Numbered from the stretch's first letter, positions 1 to 8,183 are shown. The stretch: 29,497 nucleotides of DNA from an uncultured Clostridium sp. (GCA_900554815.1 USIO01000018.1:1-29497); one strand, 5' to 3'. The notes: a model not told the origin generated them from the sequence alone. Numbers and translations are program-made.

Positions 1-108
1 AGGGGTTAACATTGCAATTTTTTTAATACTTCCTCTCTCCTGGCATTACCTTATTTATAAGATGAAGGAAAACTACAAACTTCTATTTTGTAGCATTATA
101 TCATAATC

Positions 109-145
109 AAAAAAATTACTCTATATTTTCATATAAAGTAATTTT
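109..145 (-). terminator. Intrinsic terminator of the alpha/beta hydrolase gene
   Basis: The arms AAAATTACT (112-120) and AGTAATTTT (137-145) pair, and the inner arms TATAT and ATATA extend the stem past one mismatch. Read on the minus strand, the hairpin runs into a T tract made by the A run at 109-114. It lies 18 bases past the hydrolase stop codon. Bases 1-108 show no other feature I can support. Confidence 0.6.
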
Positions 146-163
146 AAAACTTGTAATTTGTAG

Positions 164-811
164 TTATTTTATATCTTTATCGTTATCTTTACAAAAATCA
201 TAAATTACATTTGCAAGTTCTTTTGGGTTATCAACATTTACTTCGTGTCCTGCATTTTCGATAATTTTAAATTTACTATTTTTTATTACCTTATTTAATT
301 GTTTTGCACTTTTCATATTTATATTATCTTTTTCCTTCTCCCCACATATAATTAATGTATTGCATTTTATATTTGGTGCTTTGTTTGGAATAGATAATTT
401 ACTCATTGATTTTAATAATCTAATCATATCTTTTTTAGGACAACCTATTTTTTCAAATATTCTTTTAGGCATAAACTTATAAATAATGTTTTGCATAGTA
501 AATATAGTCTTTGGTATTTCATAAGGTGTCCCTATAAGTATTATTGAATTTACCTTTTCTGGAAATTCTGCTACATAATCAATGGCAAGTATTCCACCAA
601 GAGAAAGTCCTACTAAGTTTATTTTTTCTTTAAAATTATTACAATAATCAGCAAATGTTCTATACATATTTTCATAATTTACTTGATAATTTTTTACAAT
701 AGAAAATAGATTTGGTGTTTCTACATTTATTCCATTATTATTTAATTGATTTTTAACTTCATTCCAACTTTTTTCATCTTGTCCTAGTCCGTGAACTAAA
801 ATATTTATCAT
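164..811 (-). CDS. Alpha/beta-fold hydrolase
   Basis: A 215-residue single-domain serine hydrolase of the alpha/beta fold, probably cytoplasmic since no signal peptide or membrane segment is visible. The N-terminal strand ends in the oxyanion-type HG motif (ILVHGLG, residues 4-10). The nucleophile elbow is GLSLGG (68-73) with Ser70, an acidic candidate lies in the GEKEKDN turn (157-163), and the catalytic His is His189 in NAGHE. A short lid-like insertion with several Lys and Met residues spans about 96-145. The substrate cannot be told from sequence; esterases, lipases and C-C hydrolases share this layout. An AGGAGAG ribosome site lies nine bases upstream of the ATG. The gene stands alone between its own promoter, divergent from leuS, and a terminator. 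Confidence 0.85.
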   Translation of the reverse strand: MINILVHGLGQDEKSWNEVKNQLNNNGINVETPNLFSIVKNYQVNYENMYRTFADYCNNFKEKINLVGLSLGGILAIDYVAEFPEKVNSIILIGTPYEIPKTIFTMQNIIYKFMPKRIFEKIGCPKKDMIRLLKSMSKLSIPNKAPNIKCNTLIICGEKEKDNINMKSAKQLNKVIKNSKFKIIENAGHEVNVDNPKELANVIYDFCKDNDKDIK

Positions 812-852
812 TTTTTGAATCTCTCCTACAACTTACTATTTATCTTTAAAAT

Positions 853-881
853 ATTATATAGCAAATTATTTTTGAATGCAA
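853..881 (-). promoter_or_regulatory. SigmaA-type promoter of the hydrolase gene
   Basis: On the minus strand a -35 TTGCAT (876-881) and a perfect -10 TATAAT (853-858) are separated by 17 bases. The start codon lies about 40 bases downstream. The promoter is divergent from that of leuS. Confidence 0.65.
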
Positions 882-896
882 ATTTTTTTAAAACCC

Positions 897-925
897 TTTA
901 TTTTTCTTAGTTTTTGTAATATAAT
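897..925 (+). promoter_or_regulatory. Probable leuS promoter
   Basis: A perfect -10 TATAAT lies at 920-925. At 17 bases spacing the -35 position holds only TTTATT (897-902), so the -35 is weak. The leader would be about 25 bases, too short to hold the T-box riboswitch that often precedes aminoacyl-tRNA synthetase genes in Bacillota. Confidence 0.4.
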
Positions 926-955
926 ATTGTAAATTTTAATAACATGGAGGACTTT

Positions 956-3352
956 ATGGAATACGATTTTAAAAACATAGAAAAAAAATGGCAAGATTAC
1001 TGGGATAAAAATGAAACATTTAAAACTGATGTATGGGACTTTTCAAAACCTAAATATTATGCCCTAGATATGTTTCCTTACCCTTCTGGGCAAGGCTTAC
1101 ATGTTGGTCATCCAGAGGGATATACAGCAACAGATATTATTTCGAGAATGAAAAGAATGCAAGGTTATAATGTATTGCATCCAATGGGCTGGGACGCTTT
1201 TGGTCTTCCAGCTGAGCAATATGCTATTAATACTGGTAATCATCCTGATGGTTTTACTGCTAACAATATTGCAACATTTAAAAAGCAACTAAAAATGTTA
1301 GGTTTTTCTTTTGATTGGTCAAAGGAAATTTCAACAGCCGATCCCCAATATTATAAATGGACACAGTGGATTTTTAAGCAATTGTTTCAAGACGGTCTTG
1401 CAAAACTTGTAAATATGCCTGTTAATTGGTGCGAAGAACTAGGTACTGTTCTTGCTAATGATGAAGTTATAAATGGTAAAAGTGAAAGAGGCGGTTTCCC
1501 TGTCGTTCGTAAGAACATGAAACAATGGGTTTTAGATATTCCTAAATATGCAGAAACTTTATTAGATGGATTAGAAGATTTAGATTGGCCTGAGTCTACA
1601 AAAGAAATACAGAGAAATTGGATTGGAAAATCTGTTGGCGCAGAAGTAGATTTTAGAGTAGATGGAAGTAATAAATCTTTTACAGTATTTACAACAAGAG
1701 CAGATACTTTATTTGGTGCTACATACTGCGTTCTTTCTCCAGAACATAAGTTAGTAGACGAAATTACTTCTGCAAGTTATAAAAAAGCTGTTGAAGAATA
1801 TAAGTCTATTGCTGCTGCAAAGTCTGACTTAGAAAGGACAGAATTAAATAAAGAAAAAACCGGTTGTTTTACGGGAGCTTATGCTATAAATCCTGTAAAT
1901 AATAAAAAAATTCCTATTTGGATTTCAGACTATGTATTGTCAACATATGGTACTGGTGCTATTATGGCTGTGCCTGCACATGATGAAAGAGATTATGATT
2001 TTGCAAAAAAATTTAATTTAGAAATCATTCCTGTTATAGAAGGAGGGTCTATTGAAAATAAGGCTTATGTAGATGATGGGATTCACATTAATTCTGGTTT
2101 TTTAAATGGTTTAAACAAACAAGATGCTATTGATAAAATAACTTCTTGGTTAGAGCAAAATCATGTTGGTTCAAAAAAAATTAATTATAAATTAAGAGAA
2201 TGGATTTTTTCAAGACAAAGATATTGGGGAGAACCAATTCCAATAATATTTATTGGAGAAAATACTATTGCAATTCCAGATTCTGAGTTGCCTTTAGTCT
2301 TACCAAAATTAACTGACTATAAGCCTTCTAAAAATGGGGCTTCTCCTTTAGAAAAAGCTACTCAATGGCTTAATACTACTGTAGATGGCAAACCAGCCAA
2401 AAGAGAAACAAGCACTATGCCTGGTAGTGCAGGTTCTAGTTGGTATTTTTTAAGATACATTGACCCACATAATGATGAAAAAATTGCTAATTCTAAGTTA
2501 TTAGCTCATTGGTTACCAGTTGATCTTTACGTTGGTGGTCCAGAGCATTCGGTAGGTCACTTATTATATTCAAGATTTTGGAATAACTATTTATACAATA
2601 AAGGTATTGTTCCTGTAAAAGAGCCATTTATGAAACTCCGTCATCAAGGAATGATTTTAGGTACAAATGGAGAAAAAATGAGTAAATCTAGAGGAAATGT
2701 TATAAATCCAGATGATATTGTTAAAAAATATGGGGCAGATTCCTTAAGATTATATGAAATGTTCATGGGACCAATTGATGCTACCAAGCCATGGGATCCA
2801 AATGGAATTGAAGGCGCTAAGAAGTTTTTAGATAGAGTTTGGAGATTATTTACAGAAAATATAGTTCCAATAGTAGATAATTCTAATGAAAGTTTAGATA
2901 GAATATACCATTTTACTGTAAAAAAAGTAACTATTGATTATGAAAATATGTTCTTTAATACTGCTATTAGTCAAATGATGATTTTTATTAATGCTGTTTA
3001 TAAGTCAAATTCTTTTCCAAAGTTATATGCTGAGAGTTTCTTAAAACTATTAAATCCAATTGCACCTCATATAGCAGAGGAATTGTGGAGTTATTTGGGG
3101 CATAATACTTCTATTGCATATGAGCCTTGGCCAGCTTATGATGAAAGTAAAACATTAGAAGACGAAATTGAAATTCCTATACAAATTAATGGAAAAGTAA
3201 AAGCTACTATTTCTGCTCCAATTAATTCTACGCAAGAAAAAGTTAATGAGCTTGTTCATGAACTTTCTGTTATTAAAGATTTATTAAAAGATAAAAATGT
3301 AATAAAAGAAATTTATGTTAAAAATAAAATTTATAATATTGTAATAAAATAA
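956..3352 (+). CDS. leuS: Leucyl-tRNA synthetase
   Basis: Class Ia synthetase that charges tRNA-Leu with leucine in the cytoplasm, 798 residues. The HIGH motif is HVGH (residues 49-52) and the KMSKS loop is KMSKS (574-578). The CP1 editing domain carries TTRADTLFGATY and an AHDERDYDFA motif with the editing aspartate, and a C-terminal anticodon-binding region follows. The length is at the short end for bacterial LeuRS. I chose the ATG at 956 rather than the in-frame ATG at 944: GGAGG at 946-950 is an ideal ribosome site five bases before 956, and MEYDF is the usual start of this family. All five CGG trinucleotides in the gene span codon boundaries (for example GAC GGT); none is an in-frame codon. 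A terminator follows. Confidence 0.97.
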   Translation: MEYDFKNIEKKWQDYWDKNETFKTDVWDFSKPKYYALDMFPYPSGQGLHVGHPEGYTATDIISRMKRMQGYNVLHPMGWDAFGLPAEQYAINTGNHPDGFTANNIATFKKQLKMLGFSFDWSKEISTADPQYYKWTQWIFKQLFQDGLAKLVNMPVNWCEELGTVLANDEVINGKSERGGFPVVRKNMKQWVLDIPKYAETLLDGLEDLDWPESTKEIQRNWIGKSVGAEVDFRVDGSNKSFTVFTTRADTLFGATYCVLSPEHKLVDEITSASYKKAVEEYKSIAAAKSDLERTELNKEKTGCFTGAYAINPVNNKKIPIWISDYVLSTYGTGAIMAVPAHDERDYDFAKKFNLEIIPVIEGGSIENKAYVDDGIHINSGFLNGLNKQDAIDKITSWLEQNHVGSKKINYKLREWIFSRQRYWGEPIPIIFIGENTIAIPDSELPLVLPKLTDYKPSKNGASPLEKATQWLNTTVDGKPAKRETSTMPGSAGSSWYFLRYIDPHNDEKIANSKLLAHWLPVDLYVGGPEHSVGHLLYSRFWNNYLYNKGIVPVKEPFMKLRHQGMILGTNGEKMSKSRGNVINPDDIVKKYGADSLRLYEMFMGPIDATKPWDPNGIEGAKKFLDRVWRLFTENIVPIVDNSNESLDRIYHFTVKKVTIDYENMFFNTAISQMMIFINAVYKSNSFPKLYAESFLKLLNPIAPHIAEELWSYLGHNTSIAYEPWPAYDESKTLEDEIEIPIQINGKVKATISAPINSTQEKVNELVHELSVIKDLLKDKNVIKEIYVKNKIYNIVIK

Positions 3353-3367
3353 ATTCTTAGTTTTATT

Positions 3368-3412
3368 AAAAAACAAGCAATAAACATTATAATTGTTCAT
3401 TGCTTGTTTTTT
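3368..3412. terminator. Bidirectional terminator between leuS and the surface-protein gene
   Basis: The arms AAAAAACAAGCAAT (3368-3381) and ATTGCTTGTTTTTT (3399-3412) form a near-perfect stem with T runs on both strands, placed between two convergent genes. It ends leuS and, read the other way, the minus-strand surface-protein gene. Confidence 0.85.
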
Positions 3413-3418
3413 AATATT

Positions 3419-4429
3419 TTAAATTTTTTTATAACGAATATATGATGTAATCCCTACTACACATAAAATAAGTATTGTTGGTATAATATAATCTTCTATA
3501 CCCGCATATGGGAGTTTTCCATCTGCTGGAGTATTTTCATTATTGTTGTCATCATTATTGTTGTCATCATTATTGTTATCGTCATTATTATTGTTGTTAT
3601 TATTGTTATCATTATTATTGTCGTCGCCATTATTGTTGTCGTTATTATTGTTATCATTATTATTGTCGTCGCCATTATTGTTGTCGTCATTATTGTTGTC
3701 GTCATTATTGTTGTCGTTATTATTGTTATCATTATTATTGTCGTCATTATTATTGTTATCATTATTATTGTCGTCATTATTGTTGTTGTCATTATTGTTG
3801 TTGTCATTATTGTTGTCGTCATTATTGTTGTCGTTATTATTGTTGTCGTTATTATTGTTGTCGTTATTATTGTCGTCATTATTGTTGTTGTCATTATTGT
3901 TGTCGTCATTATTGTTGTCGTCATCAGGTTCATTTTTAACTATTGTTACAGACAAAGAAACATCTTCTGTAGTAAAATCATCGTTTCCATCTGAAGCACT
4001 TAAATTTGTTATTTTTATTGTTGTGGCTCCTGGCATTGCATCATTTTTAACTTTTGCTGTAATTTTCATTAGTTCATTATCATTTGTAATAATATCTCCA
4101 GAACTTCTTTCTGTAACAAATGAACCATATTGTGAATTGTCTTCTATGTCATTAAAAGAAATAGAGCCCCATCCTTCTCCTGGAGTAATATCGTTTGATT
4201 TAATTAATTCGAAAATAGATTTATTATATTCTATTTTCCCAGAAATTGCCCCTACACCATATTGTTCGTCTATATTATTTATTTGTACAATAAATGTAAC
4301 AGTATCTCCTAAATTTATTTGATTAGAACCTTGTGTTAATATTTTTACTGTATATGCTGATGCAAATACAGGTAATGATATAACTGTAATTAAAGTAATA
4401 ATTGTAAAAATAACTAAACCTTTTTTCAT
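3419..4429 (-). CDS. Secreted cohesin-like surface protein with Asn/Asp repeat stalk and LPXTG-like anchor
   Basis: A 336-residue exported protein. Residues 1-25 form a signal peptide (Lys2-3, hydrophobic core, cleavage after FASA). Residues 26-165 resemble a cohesin-type beta sandwich: a DTVTFIVQINNI strand, then GAISGKIEYNKSIFEL, the usual pattern of cohesin and related carbohydrate-binding folds. Residues about 169-298 are an almost pure Asn/Asp stalk, and 306-310 (LPYAG) resemble an LPXTG sorting motif, followed by a membrane segment and a basic RYKKI tail. It is probably anchored to wall or membrane with the cohesin-like domain outside. The next upstream gene is a paralog sharing the block GWGSIS.NDIE and FVTERS.GD. 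AGGAG lies six bases before the ATG. The binding partner is unknown; a type I dockerin is one candidate. Confidence 0.75.
   Translation of the reverse strand: MKKGLVIFTIITLITVISLPVFASAYTVKILTQGSNQINLGDTVTFIVQINNIDEQYGVGAISGKIEYNKSIFELIKSNDITPGEGWGSISFNDIEDNSQYGSFVTERSSGDIITNDNELMKITAKVKNDAMPGATTIKITNLSASDGNDDFTTEDVSLSVTIVKNEPDDDNNNDDNNNDNNNNDDNNNDNNNNDNNNNDNNNDDNNNDNNNNDNNNNDDNNNDNNNNDDNNNDNNNNDNNNDDNNNDDNNNGDDNNNDNNNNDNNNGDDNNNDNNNNNNNNDDNNNDDNNNDDNNNENTPADGKLPYAGIEDYIIPTILILCVVGITSYIRYKKI
3536..3925 (-). repeat. In-frame tandem repeat encoding an Asn/Asp stalk
   Basis: About 390 bases of short imperfect repeats, visible on the plus strand as reiterated ATTATTGTTGTC and GTCATC units in multiples of three bases. 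They encode runs of NNNDD, NNNND and NNNGDD. Because each unit keeps the frame, the stalk length can change by slippage without breaking the protein. Long open frames on the other strand here are by-products of the repeat. Confidence 0.9.
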
Positions 4430-4449
4430 ATGTCACTCCTAATTTAATA

Positions 4450-4477
4450 AATTAAAAGAGCAGAAGCTCTTTTAATT
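4450..4477 (-). terminator. Terminator or attenuator between the two cohesin-like paralogs
   Basis: The perfect 12-bp stem AATTAAAAGAGC (4450-4461) and GCTCTTTTAATT (4466-4477) has a four-base loop. Its upstream arm overlaps the stop codon of the upstream gene. On the minus strand it is followed by only a modest T-rich tract, then the ribosome site of the next gene, so read-through is likely. Confidence 0.55.
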
Positions 4478-5234
4478 AAATGTTTTTAATTTTTTTATAA
4501 CGAATATATGATATAACTGCTACTCCCAAAAAGATTAGTATAAAAGGCATTGTATAGTCTTTAATTCCTGTGTGAGGGATTGTCTCGTTTGTTGTTGCAT
4601 TATTATCTATATTGTTATTTGTGTTGTTATTATTTGTGTTGTTATTGTTTGTATTGTTATTGTTTGTATTGTTATTGTTTGTATTATTATTGTTTGTATT
4701 ATTATCGTTTGGATTGCCGATTGATTGCTTTCCTACAATTGTAATGGAAGCTAGTACATCAGCAATTGTGGTGTCTTCATTTCCATTTGATGCAGTAATG
4801 TTGCTTATTTTAATCTCTGTTCTTCCTGTTGGTGCATTTGTTCTTACAGTAGCTGTTATTTCCATTAAATCATTATTTTCTATTACAGAGTCTCCTGCAG
4901 ATCTTTCTGTAACAAAATAGCCTTGTTGTGGGTTTCCTTCTATGTCGTTATAAGAAATGCTTCCCCATCCATCACTTGCTTTTATATCTGCTGCTACTAT
5001 TTTTTCAAAAACATTTGTATCGTATTCAAATTTCCCAGAGATTGCTCCAATTCCATCCTCAACATCTATGTCACTTAATTTAATTAAAAATGTTATGGTT
5101 CTTCCTTGTGCAATATCAGCTGATAATTCATCTTTTAAAGTTATTTTTACACTATATGTTGCAGCTAAACTTACAGTAATAAAAACTAATGTTATTAGAA
5201 GTGCTATTATTGTTGACAATGCTATCTTTTTCAT
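4476..5234 (-). CDS. Secreted cohesin-like surface protein, paralog with Asn/Thr stalk
   Basis: A 252-residue exported paralog of the next downstream gene. The signal peptide covers residues 1-25 (cleavage near VSLAA). A cohesin-like beta-sandwich domain spans about 26-167, with GAISGKFEYDTNVFEKI matching the paralog, as do GWGSISYNDIEGN and YFVTERSAGD. The stalk (about 176-209) is a five-residue NNNNT repeat. IPHTG (219-223) stands where LPXTG would be, then a membrane segment and a basic RYKKIKNI tail. It is probably an anchored surface module whose stalk chemistry has diverged (Asn/Thr against Asn/Asp). The promoter at 5278-5306 drives it, and an AGGAAGG ribosome site precedes the ATG. The substrate or partner is not visible. 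The sorting call is moderate because both motifs are non-canonical. Confidence 0.75.
   Translation of the reverse strand: MKKIALSTIIALLITLVFITVSLAATYSVKITLKDELSADIAQGRTITFLIKLSDIDVEDGIGAISGKFEYDTNVFEKIVAADIKASDGWGSISYNDIEGNPQQGYFVTERSAGDSVIENNDLMEITATVRTNAPTGRTEIKISNITASNGNEDTTIADVLASITIVGKQSIGNPNDNNTNNNNTNNNNTNNNNTNNNNTNNNNTNNNIDNNATTNETIPHTGIKDYTMPFILIFLGVAVISYIRYKKIKNI
4608..4709 (-). repeat. 15-base tandem repeat encoding the NNNNT stalk
   Basis: Six to seven copies of a 15-base unit, seen on the plus strand as alternating TTGTTATTGTTTGTA and TTGTTATTATTTGTG forms. They encode NNNNT. The unit preserves frame. Confidence 0.9.
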
Positions 5235-5277
5235 ACGTTTTTTCTTTCCTTCCTAAATCTTATATATTTATATGTTT

Positions 5278-5306
5278 AGTATATAACATAAATAAAATTA
5301 AATCAA
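5278..5306 (-). promoter_or_regulatory. SigmaA-type promoter of the surface-protein pair
   Basis: On the minus strand a -35 TTGATT (5301-5306) and a -10 TATACT (5278-5283) are separated by 17 bases. The start codon is about 45 bases downstream. Confidence 0.7.
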
Positions 5307-5341
5307 CATTTTTTTACTTTTTTTATATTTAATTTTTTCCA

Positions 5342-5552
5342 TTAAAATTCTTCAATCTTTACTAAAGCTCTTTTTGCTCTTATTAAGTCTGTTACGCTTA
5401 TTCCTCCACTGTTATCAATTCTAGCTATCTTTGATATTCATAACTATATTTTACTTTTTCAAGATATTTATAGTATAAGCATAATTATAAAATATAATAA
5501 AGCTTAATAGTAAAAATAAAAATATTACTTTTTTTGCGAGCTTAGTTTTCAT
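5342..5552 (-). pseudogene. Decayed third cohesin-like paralog with dockerin-like C-terminus
   Basis: On the minus strand the ATG at 5552 opens a 33-codon frame: a clear signal peptide (MKTKLAKK, then a hydrophobic core) ending in YAYTINILKK and a stop at 5453-5451. The junction resembles SAYTVKIL of the intact neighbour, so this looks like the start of the same family. Fourteen bases on, in another frame and after more stops, 5437-5345 encode IDNSGGISVTDLIRAKRALV and a short KIEEF end before TAA. That tract looks like one type I dockerin calcium-binding repeat followed by a natural end. I infer that the middle was deleted and the remnant frameshifted. It contains no CGG, so it is not rescued by the CGG decoding seen elsewhere. 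It could still yield a short signal-peptide-like peptide. Confidence 0.55.
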
Positions 5553-5584
5553 TTTGCCCTCTCGAATTCATATTCCTATTTTCA

Positions 5585-5612
5585 ATTATATTTATCGTAT
5601 TTTTTATGTCAA
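5585..5612 (-). promoter_or_regulatory. Perfect-consensus sigmaA promoter in front of the pseudogene
   Basis: On the minus strand a perfect TTGACA (5607-5612) and a perfect TATAAT (5585-5590) are separated by 16 bases. The ATG of the decayed gene lies 32 bases past the -10. No terminator is visible between here and the downstream surface genes, so transcripts may run into them. Confidence 0.75.
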
Positions 5613-5818
5613 TAGTATCTATTTTATATTGCAATATACTTGCACTACTAATGTTTGCGGAATTATTAAATTTAAAATTATTTAATATTATATTACGTTT
5701 TATTTACATTTTATTTTTTATATTTGTAATAGAATTGTAATGTTTTTTTAATTTATTTGAAATATTTTAAATTAATTTTTGGTATATAATATAAATAATA
5801 GATTTAAAGGAGTTACAA
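5613..5818. other. AT-rich intergenic stretch
   Basis: Together with 5235-5612 this forms a 584-base gap without an intact gene. Apart from the promoters and pseudogene listed, I see only a -10-like TATAAT at 5785-5790 in front of the zincin gene. A TTGAAA at 5757-5762 is 22 bases away, too far for a standard promoter. Confidence 0.5.
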
Positions 5819-6926
5819 ATGAGCATTCAATCTACTTTAAGAAAAGAAGGTATTGAAGTTATACAAAAATTAGATACCTTAAGAGTAAATTCCATTGCAA
5901 GTAAAATTTCTAGTACTCTATGTTCTACATTTCCTGAACATGGCTTTTTATCTAATGATCTATTTATAGAAATTTGTAATTTAAATATGTATTTAGCTAA
6001 TTTTGAAGACAATTCCATTGGCGCAAGATATTTTTATAAAAATAAGTCTATTTATTTTAATTCCAGTTTTGATTTGAATAATATTAATATGTTTTCTTTG
6101 CATGAATGCATTCATTATTTACAAGAAGTTTATGATTCAAAAGGTAATCTATCACGTCTTGGTTTATATGAAATTTCTCGGTAATAATGGTATCGGTTTA
6201 AATGAGGCTGCTGTTCAATTAATGACATGTGAGGGGTTAAAGAACTATTATGAAGATGTAAAATATTATAATTTAAATTTAAAGACAATAAGTCCAACTT
6301 ATTATCCATTAGAATGTGCTATATTGTCACAAGTATGTTATTTTACTGGAACATATCCTCTTTACCACAGTACTTTATATGGTGATGATATTTTTAAAAA
6401 TACTTTTATTACACTTTCAGATAATACAACTTTTTACAAAGTTAAAAATAATCTAGACAAAATGTTAAATCTAGAAAATGAATTAGAATATTATATTAAC
6501 CTTTTATCTCACTATGAAGCTAATATTAAAAAAACTAGGAAGTTAAATATTATAATTGAAAAATACAAAAACGAAATAAGTAATTTATTTTTATCAACCC
6601 AAAATAGAATTATTTCTTATTTCTTTTCTAAAGAATTTAACGAAATAAAAACATTAGAAGCTATTAGTAAATTTAAGTCAAAGCTCTATAATTTTAGAAA
6701 TTTTATTGCTTCTAATGATTCTTACACTTTTTACAATGAGTTCTATTGTAAGGCAATGGAAGAACTAGAAAAAAAGAAACGTCAAATAGAGCAATCCTCT
6801 ATTGATGTACTTCAAAAAGAATTTACAAAAGACATTACTTTACTAAGCAATACAAAAGGAGCTTTTTCATTATTTAGGCGTATTATTTATAGATTAGGAG
6901 TTTTTAAAAGAAAAGAATTATTATAA
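5819..6926 (+). CDS. Zincin-like putative metalloprotease, read through one CGG +1 site
   Basis: Read normally, translation stops after 121 codons at CGG TAA. Skipping the C of CGG at 6179 gives one 368-residue protein. The HExxH zinc-binding signature is HECIH (95-99), decoded before the shift. After it comes GNNGIGLNEAAVQL, whose Glu129 is a plausible third ligand, so the two halves of the presumed active site lie on either side of the shift. A C-terminal half rich in Lys and Glu (about 235-345) is likely helical or coiled coil, and the end is basic. No signal peptide is seen. I do not recognise the family; the zincin call rests on the motif. AAAGGAG lies six bases before the ATG. It stands alone with its own terminator. 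The alternative is a true pseudogene. Confidence 0.65.
6179..6182 (+). other. CGGT +1 decoding site in the zincin gene
   Basis: The context is TCT CGG TAA. Zero-frame reading ends at once; skipping C gives TCT GGT AAT, joining HECIH to the LNEAA motif. It is one of two CGGT sites in the window. Confidence 0.75.
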
Positions 6927-6927
6927 A

Positions 6928-6966
6928 TCCCTTTTAGTTATTTATTCTAAAAGGGAAATTTTTTTT
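6928..6966 (+). terminator. Terminator of the zincin gene
   Basis: TCCCTTTTAG (6928-6937) pairs with CTAAAAGGGA (6947-6956), followed by eight T residues. It overlaps the 3' end of the convergent GltD-like gene and may slow that transcript too. Confidence 0.8.
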
Positions 6967-8183
6967 GCTAAATCTCTTCCGGTTCTTGCTGCCCATGCAA
7001 CTGTTGATTTATTTCCTATGCAATCTCCTATTGCATACACATTTTTTATATTCGTCATAAAATTATCATCTACTTTAATATATCCATTACTGTTTAACAC
7101 TATTCCTTGTTCAATTATGTTATTATTTAGTTTTGAGCCTATTGCCATAATTACATAGTCCGCTTCTATTTTAAACTCACTATTTTCTATTTCTATTGGT
7201 GTTTCTCTTTGTTCTCCTTCTTTTTTTAATAACAAATTCCTGCTACATATTATTTTATTTGCATAAATTTCTTTTACATTTACTTGGTATAAAAATTCAA
7301 TTCCTTCTTGAATTGCTTGTTCTATTTCGATGTCTTCTGCTGGCATTTGTTTTCTTGCTCTTCTATAAAAAACTTTTACTTCTTTTGCTCCTTTTTGTTT
7401 TGCCACTCTAGCCATATCAATTGCTACATTGCCTCCACCAATTATGATTACTTTTTTGTTTATATAATCTGGGTGGTTTTGATATTCTAGTAATTCATTT
7501 GCTCCTAATACATTTGGTAATTGTTCCCCTTTAATATTCATTTTGCAAGAACAATTAGCTCCTATATCTAAAATTACATAATTATATTTTTTAATTAAAT
7601 CAGGAATAGTAAAATCTCTTCCCAACATTTTATTATTATATATTGTTACATCTAATCCCAATAGCTTTTCTTGTAAAATATCTATATAACTTTTATTTAG
7701 TCTAAAATCTGGTATTCCATAACGCAAGATTCCACCAATTTTGTTCTGTTTTTCATATAAGTCTATAGTATAGCCTTGTCTTGCCAACTCAATACTACAA
7801 TTAATTCCTGCAGGTCCAGCTCCTATAATTGCTACAGTTTTTCCATTATTCTTATTTCTTTTTTCTATGTACCATTTATTTTTTATTGCAATATCTCCGA
7901 TTAGTGCTTCTATATCTCCAATGCTAACAGGTTCTCCTTTAATTCCCCTAATGCATTGCCCTTGGCATTGTTTACTTTTAGGGCAAATTCTTCCACAAAT
8001 AAATGGCATTATTGTAGTTTGTTCTAATACTTCATATGCTTTCTTGTATTCTTCATTCCTTACATAGGCAATAAACTGAGGAATGTTGTTCTCTAATGGG
8101 CATCCATTCATGCAAGGTTTTGTTTTACATTGTAAACATCTATTAGCTTTTTCTTTTATGTTTTGTATCCTTAGTTTATCCAT
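6942..8183 (-). CDS. GltD-like NAD(P)H-dependent FAD/Fe-S oxidoreductase
   Basis: A 413-residue flavoprotein related to the small subunit of NADPH glutamate synthase, dihydropyrimidine dehydrogenase and NfnB. An N-terminal helical Fe-S domain has two four-cysteine sets (Cys16, 19, 24, 28 and Cys63, 67, 73, 77). The FAD-binding motif is GAGPAG (121-126), the NAD(P)H motif GGGNVA (249-254), and a C-terminal FAD contact sits in YAIGDC. It passes electrons from NAD(P)H through FAD to Fe-S clusters. No glutamate synthase large subunit or NfnA partner is in the window, so it may be a stand-alone GltA-type enzyme or serve a partner elsewhere. It is slightly shorter than typical. Its ATG overlaps the end of the uracil-DNA glycosylase gene by eight bases, which implies translational coupling. 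Confidence 0.85.
   Translation of the reverse strand: MDKLRIQNIKEKANRCLQCKTKPCMNGCPLENNIPQFIAYVRNEEYKKAYEVLEQTTIMPFICGRICPKSKQCQGQCIRGIKGEPVSIGDIEALIGDIAIKNKWYIEKRNKNNGKTVAIIGAGPAGINCSIELARQGYTIDLYEKQNKIGGILRYGIPDFRLNKSYIDILQEKLLGLDVTIYNNKMLGRDFTIPDLIKKYNYVILDIGANCSCKMNIKGEQLPNVLGANELLEYQNHPDYINKKVIIIGGGNVAIDMARVAKQKGAKEVKVFYRRARKQMPAEDIEIEQAIQEGIEFLYQVNVKEIYANKIICSRNLLLKKEGEQRETPIEIENSEFKIEADYVIMAIGSKLNNNIIEQGIVLNSNGYIKVDDNFMTNIKNVYAIGDCIGNKSTVAWAARTGRDLAKKISLLE

Noticed and set aside
812..955. T-box riboswitch before leuS
   Set aside because: The leader from the likely start site is about 25 bases, and no T-box core or terminator/antiterminator pair is visible.
944..955. leuS start at 944
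   Set aside because: GGAGG inside these codons is the ribosome site for the ATG at 956, which gives the family N-terminus.
3508..4322. Long plus-strand open frames rich in Leu/Ser or Cys/His/Tyr over the repeats
   Set aside because: They are complements of the Asn/Asp repeat of the minus-strand surface gene, with no ribosome site and no sensible composition.
3536..4709. CRISPR-like repeat arrays
   Set aside because: The repeats are 3 to 18 bases, contiguous, without spacers, and in frame within secreted proteins.
5342..5552. Rescue of the dockerin-like remnant by CGG decoding
   Set aside because: The stretch contains no CGG on its coding strand and has several stops between its two parts, so it is ordinary decay.
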